A stretch of DNA of 44,836 nt from UBA7803 sp041686955 (GTDB lineage: Bacteria; Pseudomonadota; Gammaproteobacteria; Pseudomonadales; Azotimanducaceae): the NCBI GenBank assembly GCA_041686955.1, contig JAWLCV010000033.1:1-44836 (forward strand). The letters run 5' to 3'. The position numbers and the translations under genes are program-made. Below, in pieces: positions 15,860 to 24,236 of the stretch; positions within the stretch are counted from its first letter, which is position 1, and the number at the start of each line of letters is the position of its first letter. The notes under the pieces were generated by a model that was not told where the DNA came from, did no database searches, and saw only the letters and a program-made list of their open reading frames with translations.

Positions 15860-16819
15860 ATGTCAGAGATCGTTCCGCAGGAGCTCACGGATCCGCGCAT
15901 CAGGACCGAGTTCGTGGCAGCCAACCACCAGCGCTTCGAGGTGGACATGTGCGGGAGCGGCGACCGTCTGGCGCTGTGCCTGCACGGCTTTCCGGAGCAC
16001 AGCTTCTCCTGGCGTCATCAGCTCCCCGTGCTGGCGGACCTCGGCTACACCGCGTGGGCACCGAACCTGCGTGGCTATGGGCACTCCTCGCGGCCCGCGG
16101 GAATGGAAGCGTACAGCCTCGAGAACCTGCTGCAGGACGTGGCGGGACTGATCGATGCGGCCGGCTTCCAGGAGGATACGGTTCTCATCGCGCACGATTG
16201 GGGCGCGGTGATCGCCTGGTTCTTCGCCATGCGCAGGATTCGGCCGCTCGCCCGGCTGATCATCTGCAACGTGCCTCACCCCGCGGCGATGTCGAAGGCC
16301 ATGGGACCCGCACAGCTCCTGCGCTCCTGGTACGTGCTGTTCTTCCAGCTACCGCGGCTGCCCGAGCTGCTGCTGGGCCGGGACGGCGCGCGTCCGGTGG
16401 CGGAAGCGCTGCGCCGCTCGAGCTGCGACCCGAATCGCTTTCCGGACCCGGTGGTCGAGGTCTACCGGCGCAATGCCGCTCAGCCGGGGGCGCTCACCGC
16501 CATGATCAACTACTACCGGGCGCTGGTGCGCGGCGGCGGCGCGCGCCGGCAGCGCGAGCTGGGTTACCCGGTGATCGACACGCCGACGTTGATGATCTGG
16601 GGCGAGGACGACGTGGCGCTGACCAAGGAGACCACCTACGGCACTGAAGCCTACGTCCGCGACCTCACCATCCGCTACCTGCCGCGGGTTTCCCACTGGG
16701 TGCAGCAGGAGGCGCCCGAGATCGTCAATCCGATGATCAAGGCGTTCCTGATGGACGAGCCGGTGCCGGAGATGACGTGGCAGGCGCGCCTGGTGCCGCC
16801 GGAGCCTGCACGGACCTGA
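15860..16819 (+). CDS. Alpha/beta hydrolase, epoxide hydrolase-like
   Basis: 319 residues, matching soluble epoxide hydrolases, which open epoxides to diols through an Asp-ester intermediate. Seen: oxyanion-loop motif HGFPEHSFSWRHQ (from His42); NLRGYGHSSRP (69-79); nucleophile elbow AHDWGA with Asp113; lid tyrosines in NYYRALVR (218-219); acid in GEDDVAL (Asp250 or Asp251); and catalytic His279 in VSHWVQQE. Haloalkane dehalogenases share this scaffold but usually have a Trp pair in the halide site, so epoxide hydrolase is the better guess. A strong AGGGGGAG ribosome site precedes the ATG. It is convergent with the second ferredoxin. An epoxide or halide of a hydrocarbon is a plausible substrate. 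Confidence 0.85.
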   Translation: MSEIVPQELTDPRIRTEFVAANHQRFEVDMCGSGDRLALCLHGFPEHSFSWRHQLPVLADLGYTAWAPNLRGYGHSSRPAGMEAYSLENLLQDVAGLIDAAGFQEDTVLIAHDWGAVIAWFFAMRRIRPLARLIICNVPHPAAMSKAMGPAQLLRSWYVLFFQLPRLPELLLGRDGARPVAEALRRSSCDPNRFPDPVVEVYRRNAAQPGALTAMINYYRALVRGGGARRQRELGYPVIDTPTLMIWGEDDVALTKETTYGTEAYVRDLTIRYLPRVSHWVQQEAPEIVNPMIKAFLMDEPVPEMTWQARLVPPEPART

Positions 16820-16839
16820 GGCACGCCGCGGCGGCCTCA
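16817..16839. terminator. Bidirectional terminator-like hairpin spanning two convergent stops
   Basis: TGAGGC (16817-16822) and GCCTCA (16834-16839) are complementary, and the bases between them (core CGCCGCGGCG) are themselves self-complementary, so one long stem forms. The outer TGA is the stop of the hydrolase and the outer TCA is the stop of the opposite-strand ferredoxin. There is no clear T-run, so termination is likely but not assured. Confidence 0.4.
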
Positions 16840-17157
16840 CGCCTGCTCGAGCGGCACCTCGACCACCAGCCGGTTCAGGGCCCCGGTCACGCGGATCTGA
16901 CAAGCCAGCCGACTATTGTCCCGCCGATCCAGGACGTACTCCAGGAGCTCCAGCTCGTCCGGGTGCGGAGGCGGCAGTCGGCCGGGTTCCGGCTCGACCA
17001 CGTAGCAGTGGCAGGTGGCGCAGGTGCAGCCGCCGCCGCATTGCCCGAGGATTCCGGGAACGGCATTGTCCAGGGCACCGTCCAGCACCGTCTCGCCGGG
17101 GCGCAACGTGCAGGTGTAACGGGTGCCGTCCGGCTGTACGTATGTGACCTCGAGCAT
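16837..17157 (-). CDS. [2Fe-2S] ferredoxin, putidaredoxin type, second copy
   Basis: 106 residues, the same length as the ferredoxin at 9757. Seen: cluster ligands Cys40, Cys46, Cys49 and Cys86 (CGGGCTCATC, then SRLACQI), with extra cysteines at 16, 44 and 51. Its middle segment (EPEPGRLPPPHPDELELLEYV) differs clearly from the first copy, so it may serve another oxygenase or reductase. It has no P450 beside it; the nearest partners are the epoxide-hydrolase-like gene (convergent) and coaE (divergent, 47 bases away). The ATG at 17157 begins at the conserved MLEVTYV strand. Confidence 0.9.
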   Translation of the reverse strand: MLEVTYVQPDGTRYTCTLRPGETVLDGALDNAVPGILGQCGGGCTCATCHCYVVEPEPGRLPPPHPDELELLEYVLDRRDNSRLACQIRVTGALNRLVVEVPLEQA

Positions 17158-17204
17158 GGGTGCCGCTAGAATGGTGGGCTTTGCAGGCGGAGTCTACAGG
17201 CACC

Positions 17205-17828
17205 ATGAAGATAGGGCTCACGGGCGGGATCGCCTCGGGCAAATCCACGGTGGCGAAGTACCTCGAGCAGCTCGGCGCTCACGTTATCGACGCCGACAAG
17301 CTCGGTCATCGCGCCTACGAGCCGGATACTCGAGCGTTCCGCGCGGTGGTGGAAGCCTTCGGGCCGGACGTGGTGGATGCCGACGGGCGAATCGACCGCA
17401 AGGCTCTCGGAGCGAAGGTGTTCGGCCGGCCGGACAGGATGAAGGAGCTCACCGACATCGTCTGGCCCGAGATCCGCCGGCTTGCCGAGGCGGAGCTGGC
17501 TACCGTCAACCGTGAGGGTCCGGCCCGCATCGTGGTGCTGGAGGCGGCGGTGCTGTTCGAGGCCGGCTGGCAGGATGCCGTGGACGAAGTCTGGGTGGTC
17601 ACGGTGCCGCCCGAGGTCGCCGTGGCGCGGGCGTGCGCCCGGGACGGTTTGAGCCCCGAAGACGTGCAGCGCCGCATCGACTCCCAGATGAGTAACGACG
17701 AGCGCCGCGCCAGGGCGGACGTGGTCATCGACAACTCCCTGGATCCGGAAACGCTGCTGGCGCGGGTCGACCGGGAATGGCTGCGGATCACCGGGAACGA
17801 TGGCCGGGCACGAGGGCGCGCGCTGTGA
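17205..17828 (+). CDS. coaE: Dephospho-CoA kinase
   Basis: 207 residues, the normal length. It phosphorylates the 3'-hydroxyl of dephospho-CoA with ATP, the last step of coenzyme A synthesis. Seen: P-loop GGIASGKST (7-15); VIDADKLGHRAYEP with the substrate-side Asp; VLEAAVLFEAGW in the position of the usual LLFE motif; and the lid QMSNDERRARADVVIDN. I chose the ATG at 17205, where homology begins. A TAGAAT at 17167-17172 may be the -10. In many gammaproteobacteria coaE lies with pilD and yacG; here it is coupled to a PHP-domain gene by a GTGA overlap, so this may be an extra or relocated copy. Confidence 0.93.
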   Translation: MKIGLTGGIASGKSTVAKYLEQLGAHVIDADKLGHRAYEPDTRAFRAVVEAFGPDVVDADGRIDRKALGAKVFGRPDRMKELTDIVWPEIRRLAEAELATVNREGPARIVVLEAAVLFEAGWQDAVDEVWVVTVPPEVAVARACARDGLSPEDVQRRIDSQMSNDERRARADVVIDNSLDPETLLARVDREWLRITGNDGRARGRAL

Positions 17829-18451
17829 TTCTGGATCTGCACACGCATTCCGTGAAGTCCGACGATGGGCGGGCCAAGGTTCGCAACTACTGCCAGTGGA
17901 TTCGCAGCCGGGACGTGCCCATCGATGGTTTCGTGTTGACCGAGCACCGGCAGTTCGACGACGAGTCGGATTATTCGGACCTGGCCCGGGAGTTCGGTCT
18001 CACCATCCTCAAGGGAAGTGAAGTGGAGACCGAGTACGGCCACGTGCTCGTGTTCGGCGTTTCCCCCGGGTTGCAGGCGGCCCTCGATTTCGCCGACATC
18101 CGCCTGCCGCTCGCCCGGGTCATCGAGGCCTGCGAGGCCCACGGCGCGATTCCCGTGCCCTGCCACCCGGGCCGCCCCCGGGTGGGCATGCATGCTCACC
18201 TGGAAGAGTTCGGCGTGCCGCAAGGGGTGCGCATCGTCGAAGTGCTGAACGGCGGCAGCCGGGACGGCGAGGACGCCATCGCCCAGGCCATGGCCGCCGA
18301 GCAGGGCTACCGGGGCATCGGCGGCAGCGATGCCCACATCGTCAGCCACGTGGGCCGCTGCGCCACCCGCTTCCCCGCCGACGTCCGCACCGAGCAGGAG
18401 CTGGTGGAGGCCCTCGCCGCCGGGGAGTTCGAGGCCATCTCCAACCGCTGA
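17825..18451 (+). CDS. PHP-domain metal-dependent phosphoesterase
   Basis: 208 residues. PHP proteins hydrolyse phosphoester bonds with two or three metal ions; bacterial members act on small phosphates, RNA ends or nucleotide monophosphates. Seen: the four PHP motifs, namely LDLHTHS (His6, His8), TEHRQF (His41), GSEVETEYGHVLVFG (Glu66 and His73), CHPGRPR (His114) and GGSDAHI (Asp169, His171). The start is a GTG at 17825 overlapping the coaE stop by 4 bases, so translation is coupled. It lacks the extra domain of TrpH-type RNases. The substrate is unknown; coupling to coaE suggests, but does not show, a link to nucleotide or CoA phosphate handling. Confidence 0.87.
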   Translation: MILDLHTHSVKSDDGRAKVRNYCQWIRSRDVPIDGFVLTEHRQFDDESDYSDLAREFGLTILKGSEVETEYGHVLVFGVSPGLQAALDFADIRLPLARVIEACEAHGAIPVPCHPGRPRVGMHAHLEEFGVPQGVRIVEVLNGGSRDGEDAIAQAMAAEQGYRGIGGSDAHIVSHVGRCATRFPADVRTEQELVEALAAGEFEAISNR

Positions 18452-18583
18452 CCCGCCTCCTGACCGCCCGCGGCCGGTGGGCGACTGAAAGAGGGTGAAA
18501 CACGGCGCCGCGATCCGCGACCGCTCGCTACCCCTGTCGCACGTTCCCTGTCGCCCGCCGGCCGCGGGCGGTCAGGAGGCGGG
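18452..18583. repeat. 33-base inverted repeat between convergent genes
   Basis: The arms are 18452-18484 and 18551-18583, complementary at 32 of 33 positions, with 66 bases between them. The left arm begins directly after the PHP gene stop. The right arm contains the last codons and stop of the opposite-strand DUF35 gene. Transcripts of both genes would end in a very stable stem, so it may act as a bidirectional terminator although no T-run is visible. The left arm looks like an inverted copy of the DUF35 gene end, including its last three codons and stop. Nothing else is seen in 18452-18571. Confidence 0.75.
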
Positions 18584-18988
18584 CTTGAACAGGGGGATGT
18601 TGACCTCCTCGTGCTCCTCCCACTGCACCTCCACCCGCTGCCCGCAGGCCAGGTCCCGTGTGGGGTCCTCGACGCCGACGACGTTGGAGAGCAGCCGGGG
18701 GCCTTCGTCGAGGTCGATCCAGGCCACCGCGTAAGGCACCAGGGTGCGGAAAAACGGGTGGTAGCTCTGGCGCACCACGCTGAAGGTGTAGATGGTTCCC
18801 TTGCCCGAGGCGGTGTGCCAGGAGAGGTGGCCGCCGGTGCAGCCGGTGCAGTGGGCCCGCGGGTGCCAGACCACGGTGCCGCAGTCGTCGCACTTCTGGT
18901 AGCGCAGTTCCCGGTTCTTCGTCGCCTCCCAGAACAGGCGGGTGTCCAGCTCGTTCAGAGAGGGCAGGGGTCTCGTCGCGTCTGCCAT
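18572..18988 (-). CDS. Zn-ribbon/OB-fold acyl-CoA-binding protein (DUF35 family)
   Basis: 138 residues. DUF35 proteins pair with thiolase-fold partners and bind the acyl-CoA chain. Seen: an N-terminal helical arm (DTRLFWEATKNRELRYQKC), a rubredoxin-like zinc ribbon with Cys33, Cys36, Cys47 and Cys50 (CDDC, CTGC), and an OB-fold starting at GKGTIYTFSVV, with PYAVAWIDLDEGPRLLSN and the C-terminal VEVQWEE. The ATG at 18988 lies 2 bases after the stop of the thiolase-like gene, so the two are translated together and very probably form one complex. The gene's 3' end forms one arm of a long inverted repeat. Confidence 0.9.
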   Translation of the reverse strand: MADATRPLPSLNELDTRLFWEATKNRELRYQKCDDCGTVVWHPRAHCTGCTGGHLSWHTASGKGTIYTFSVVRQSYHPFFRTLVPYAVAWIDLDEGPRLLSNVVGVEDPTRDLACGQRVEVQWEEHEEVNIPLFKPAS

Positions 18989-18990
18989 GT

Positions 18991-20187
18991 TCAGTCCCTC
19001 CCCAGGATGATGGTGCCGGCGCAATGACGGGCGCCCAGCATGCCGCCGTTGCCGTGGGCGACGGCCAGGCGCGCACCCTCGACCTGGCTCGTGGACTCGC
19101 CGCGTAGCTGACGGGCAGCTTCGATGAGCAGGAAGATGCCGCGCATGCCCGGATGGTTGGAGGAGAGCCCGCCGCCGTCGGTGTTCAGGGCCGGCCCGTC
19201 CTGCGGACGGTCGAATCGCAGCCGGCCTCCCTGCACCCAGCGCCCGCCCTCACCCTTGGGGCAGAAGCCCAGGTCTTCCAGTATGGTGAGCACCGTGATG
19301 GAGAACGAGTCGTAGATCATGGCGATGTCCATCTCGTCCGGGCGCACGCCCGCTTCACCGAACGCCTCGGGGCCCGATCGGGCGGCCGCGCTGGTGGTGA
19401 TGTCGCCACCGTTCTCGGGATAGCCCGCAGCCTCGCCGCTGCCGAGGATCCATACCGGCGGCTTGGCGCAGTTCCGCGACACCTCCGGTGCGGCGATGAC
19501 CACGGCGCCGCCGCCGTCGGAGATCATGCAGCATTCCAGCAGGTGCAGGGGATCGGCGATCATTCGCGAGCCCACCACGTCGTCGATGGTCGTTTCCCTG
19601 ATGTCGACGAACTCCAGATCCTGCATGGCCTTCACCGCTTCCGGGTTGCGCATGGCATGCATGCGCGTGGCCACCGAGATCTCGGCGAGCTGCTCGCTGG
19701 TGGTGGCGTACTCGTACATGTGGCGGCGAGCCACCATGGCGTAATTGGCCACCAGGGTCATGCCCGTGAACGTCTCCAGGTTGTCGCTCGGGCTGGTGCC
19801 GTGGCCGCCACGGCCGCCCGCGCCGATCCGCGCCATGTTGCTGTGCGCGGTGGAGCCGTATGTCAGCAGAGCCACCTTCGCCTTGCCCGCGGCGATGTCG
19901 CGGCGGGCATGGGCGGCGTGATACTCGTAGGAGCTGCCGCCCACGTTGGTGGTGTCGATGACGCGGGGCTCGATGCCGAAGTACTCGGAGATGGTGAAGC
20001 CGCTCATGGGCCCGGCCTCGCCGGCGTCGTAGACGGCGTCCACGTCGCTCCAGGTGAGGCCCGCGTCCTCCAGGGCCCGTGCCGCGCTATGCGCCTTGAT
20101 CTGCAGCGGGGAGACCCGCCCCTCCACGTCTCGCGACGGATACTCGTGAATGCCGACGATGGCGGCGCTTCTTTCCTGCCCGCTCAA
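18991..20187 (-). CDS. Thiolase-fold protein lacking the active-site Cys (Ltp2-like aldolase candidate)
   Basis: 398 residues with the full SCP2-type thiolase layout. Seen: the usual N-x-x-C-S-S site reads NVGGSS (81-86), so the nucleophilic Cys is Gly84. The usual HDxF motif of SCP2 thiolases reads IYDSFS, with Tyr292 for His. The GHP loop is SNHPGMRG (343-350), and the second Cys region is HGNGGMLGARH. Known: Ltp2-type steroid side-chain aldolases have a thiolase fold, no such Cys, catalytic tyrosines and a DUF35 partner. I infer retro-aldol cleavage of a 3-hydroxyacyl-CoA rather than thiolysis. The start is TTG at 20187, preceded by AGGGGG at 8 bases. The overlap of its 5' end with the duplicated contig end means the upstream region should be checked. 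Confidence 0.85.
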   Translation of the reverse strand: MSGQERSAAIVGIHEYPSRDVEGRVSPLQIKAHSAARALEDAGLTWSDVDAVYDAGEAGPMSGFTISEYFGIEPRVIDTTNVGGSSYEYHAAHARRDIAAGKAKVALLTYGSTAHSNMARIGAGGRGGHGTSPSDNLETFTGMTLVANYAMVARRHMYEYATTSEQLAEISVATRMHAMRNPEAVKAMQDLEFVDIRETTIDDVVGSRMIADPLHLLECCMISDGGGAVVIAAPEVSRNCAKPPVWILGSGEAAGYPENGGDITTSAAARSGPEAFGEAGVRPDEMDIAMIYDSFSITVLTILEDLGFCPKGEGGRWVQGGRLRFDRPQDGPALNTDGGGLSSNHPGMRGIFLLIEAARQLRGESTSQVEGARLAVAHGNGGMLGARHCAGTIILGRD

Positions 20188-20468
20188 ATTCCGATCCCCC
20201 TGCCGTTTCCCGCAAAGGCGGAAATTCTACGGCCTCGCGCGCGGTTTTCCTACGTGCCCGGAGCACGCGNNNNNNNNNNNNNNNNNNNNNNNNNNNNNNN
20301 NNNNNNNNNNNNNNNNNNNNNNNNNNNNNNNNNNNNNNNNNNNNNNNNNNNNNNNNNNNNNNNNNNNNNCTTTCCTGCCCGCTCAAATTCCGATCCCCCT
20401 GCCGTTTCCCGCAAAGGCGGAAATTCTACGGCCTCGCGCGCGGTTTTCCTACGTGCCCGGAGCACGCG
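20171..20468. other. Assembly gap: 100 N between two identical 99-base contig ends
   Basis: Bases 20171-20269 and 20370-20468 are identical over 99 positions, and between them are exactly 100 N. This is what a scaffolder writes when two contigs share a graph overlap that was not merged. The true sequence very likely runs from 20269 straight to 20469. The break falls on a 12-base direct repeat CGTGCCCGGAGC (20452-20463 and 20467-20478). The stretch 20188-20547 otherwise holds only the promoter region of the thiolase-like gene and of the lipoprotein gene. Confidence 0.9.
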
Positions 20469-20547
20469 TGCCCGGAGCGCAGGCTGGTACGCACCTTGCT
20501 AAGGCCTCGGGCAGGGCGCAGGGGGGGGCGAGCAGAGGACGTTGACC

Positions 20548-21147
20548 ATGAATGCAGACAACACCTTGACCATCCGGCGGTCCGCCGCGGCCGTTATCTT
20601 CCTGGCCGCCATCATCGTGCTGGGCGGATGCGAGAATCTTCCGGGTACCCGTGAGGAGCAGGTGACCGCGGCGGGTACGGCGGCCGGCGCCGCTGTCGGG
20701 GCCTCGGTGGCGGACAACAAGCTGCTGGGCGCGCTGCTGGGCGGGGCCCTGGGCGCGGCCGGCGGCTATCTCATCGGTGCGCGTACGGACTGGTTCGAGG
20801 AGGACCCGGAGTACCGCAGCGCCGAGGCCCGGGAGGCGGTGGAAGAGGCGCAGGAACGGCCGGCCACCGCCGAGGACGTTGCCGGCGCCGACGACGGCGA
20901 CTTGAACGACGACGGCTTCGTCACCATGGACGAACTCGTCGCCATGGAAGACGCCGGGCTCGGCGACGACGAGATCCTCGAGATGCTGGAGCGCACCGAT
21001 CAGGTGTTCGAGCTCTCCGAGTCGCAGCGCGCGGAGCTCCGGGACGCCGGCCTCAGCCGGGACCTGCTCGCCGACATGGAGGAGATCAACCGGGAAGAGC
21101 GCGAGTCCGTCCTTGCGCGCTCGGACGTCATCGGCCAGCCGCGCTGA
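20548..21147 (+). CDS. Lipoprotein with glycine zipper and EF-hand-like loop
   Basis: 199 residues. Seen: a short basic start, a hydrophobic stretch and the lipobox VLGGC with Cys28 as the lipidated residue, so it is exported and anchored to a membrane. Residues 42-78 are Gly/Ala-rich with a GxxxG spacing (GALLGGALGAAGGYLIGA), a glycine zipper as in outer-membrane OmpA-associated lipoproteins. Residues 118-129 match the 12-position EF-hand loop (Asp118, Asn120, Asp122, Gly123, Val125, Glu129). The rest is acidic and helical. The ATG at 20548 follows AGAGG by 9 bases; a TTG at 20542 is less likely. A terminator follows. Function is unknown; a calcium-responsive envelope protein is possible. 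Confidence 0.8.
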   Translation: MNADNTLTIRRSAAAVIFLAAIIVLGGCENLPGTREEQVTAAGTAAGAAVGASVADNKLLGALLGGALGAAGGYLIGARTDWFEEDPEYRSAEAREAVEEAQERPATAEDVAGADDGDLNDDGFVTMDELVAMEDAGLGDDEILEMLERTDQVFELSESQRAELRDAGLSRDLLADMEEINREERESVLARSDVIGQPR

Positions 21148-21152
21148 GGCTT

Positions 21153-21180
21153 GCCGGCGCCGAACGCCGGCGGTCATTTT
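21153..21180 (+). terminator. Rho-independent terminator after the lipoprotein gene
   Basis: GCCGGCG (21153-21159), loop CCGAA, CGCCGGC (21165-21171), followed by a short tail ending in four T (21177-21180). It begins 5 bases after the lipoprotein stop. The T-run is short and separated by 5 bases from the stem, so efficiency may be moderate. Confidence 0.55.
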
Positions 21181-21200
21181 GGCCGCCGGGAGCTCGCGAT

Positions 21201-21209
21201 TGCTATACT
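21201..21209 (+). promoter_or_regulatory. Extended -10 promoter for methylmalonyl-CoA mutase
   Basis: TGCTATACT has the TGn extension and TATACT, 5 of 6 matches. A TTGGCC at 21179-21184 could be a -35 with a long 19-base spacer. Transcription would begin near 21216, giving a leader of about 33 bases. It lies just after the terminator of the upstream gene, so the mutase gene probably has its own start. Confidence 0.45.
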
Positions 21210-21248
21210 CGGCGCCCGCAGTTTATCGGGTGAGTCGAGAGAGCAACC

Positions 21249-23396
<2,148 letters not shown>

Positions 23397-23430
23397 AAAT
23401 TGATAAACAAGGTTTTTGGAGAGCGTTCTG

Positions 23431-23862
23431 ATGATCGGTAAGTTGAACCATGTGGCCATCGTCGTGCCGGACCTGGCGGCGGCGGCGGAGGTGTATCGGA
23501 GCACGCTGGGGGCTCGGGTCACCGACCCGGTGGCGCTGCCGGACCACGGCGTGACCACCGTGTTCGTCGAGCTGCCCAACACCAAGATCGAGCTGTTGCA
23601 CCCGCTGGGAGACGACTCCCCGGTGGCCAAGTTTCTGGCCAACAACCCCAGCGGCGGCATGCACCACGTCTGCTACGAGGTGGCGGACATCCACGCCGCC
23701 ATCGATCACCTGGTGGCGGAGGGCGCCCGGGTGCTGGGTGACGGCCGGCCCAAGACCGGCGCCCACGGGCTGCCGGTGGTGTTCCTGCACCCGAAGGATT
23801 TCTGCGGCACTCTGGTGGAGCTGGAGGAAGTGGGCGCGGCGCCGGCCGCCTCCGCCGGCTGA
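23431..23862 (+). CDS. mce: Methylmalonyl-CoA epimerase
   Basis: 143 residues, a vicinal-oxygen-chelate fold metalloenzyme that interconverts the two methylmalonyl-CoA epimers so that carboxylase product can enter the mutase. Seen: LNHVAIVVPDL with metal ligand His7; TTVFVELPNTKIELLHPLG with the catalytic-side Glu; GGMHHVCYEV with His79; and FLHPKDFCGTLVELEE with Glu130. The ATG at 23431 has a GGAGAG site 7 bases upstream. The 3' end lies within the duplicated contig end (from 23840), but the reading frame closes before the gap. It follows the mutase gene on the same strand. Confidence 0.95.
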   Translation: MIGKLNHVAIVVPDLAAAAEVYRSTLGARVTDPVALPDHGVTTVFVELPNTKIELLHPLGDDSPVAKFLANNPSGGMHHVCYEVADIHAAIDHLVAEGARVLGDGRPKTGAHGLPVVFLHPKDFCGTLVELEEVGAAPAASAG

Positions 23863-24137
23863 GCTCGCCAGCGCCCGCCGCCGCTGCTGCCGTTCATACA
23901 TTCGCCATCACCCCGTGACGGCTCGCCAACGGCTCGCCNNNNNNNNNNNNNNNNNNNNNNNNNNNNNNNNNNNNNNNNNNNNNNNNNNNNNNNNNNNNNN
24001 NNNNNNNNNNNNNNNNNNNNNNNNNNNNNNNNNNNNNNCGCCGGCCGCCTCCGCCGGCTGAGCTCGCCAGCGCCCGCCGCCGCTGCTGCCGTTCATACAT
24101 TCGCCATCACCCCGTGACGGCTCGCCAACGGCTCGCC
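23840..24137. other. Assembly gap: 100 N between two identical 99-base contig ends
   Basis: Bases 23840-23938 and 24039-24137 are identical over 99 positions and enclose exactly 100 N (23939-24038), the same arrangement as at 20171-20468. The likely true sequence joins 23938 to 24138. The break lies inside an 11-base tandem repeat. No gene is interrupted: the epimerase ends at 23862 and tex begins at 24237. Confidence 0.9.
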
Positions 24138-24151
24138 AACGGCTCGCCAAC
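24119..24151. repeat. 11-base tandem repeat upstream of tex
   Basis: GGCTCGCCAAC occurs three times head to tail (24119-24129, 24130-24140, 24141-24151), followed by a degenerate GGCACGCCG. The assembly broke at this repeat, which suggests that copy number varies between strains or cells in the sample. It lies in the 374-base stretch between the epimerase and tex; apart from the gap I see only G+C-rich short palindromes there. Confidence 0.7.
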
Positions 24152-24236
24152 GGCACGCCGCTTCGGCGCGGCGCCGCCGCGGTTCGCTGTGCCGCGCCGG
24201 AACGGAACCGGCGCGCCGATCAACGAGAGGATTCCC

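Noticed and set aside
20171..20468. A pair of 99-base direct repeats flanking unknown sequence, which could suggest an insertion element
   Set aside because: Both gaps in the window have the same 99-base/100-N form, so an assembly overlap explains them better than a mobile element.
24114..24236. In-frame upstream extension of tex with a possible earlier start
   Set aside because: It lies over the tandem repeat and the duplicated contig end, has no homology to Tex, and the ATG at 24237 has a good ribosome site.
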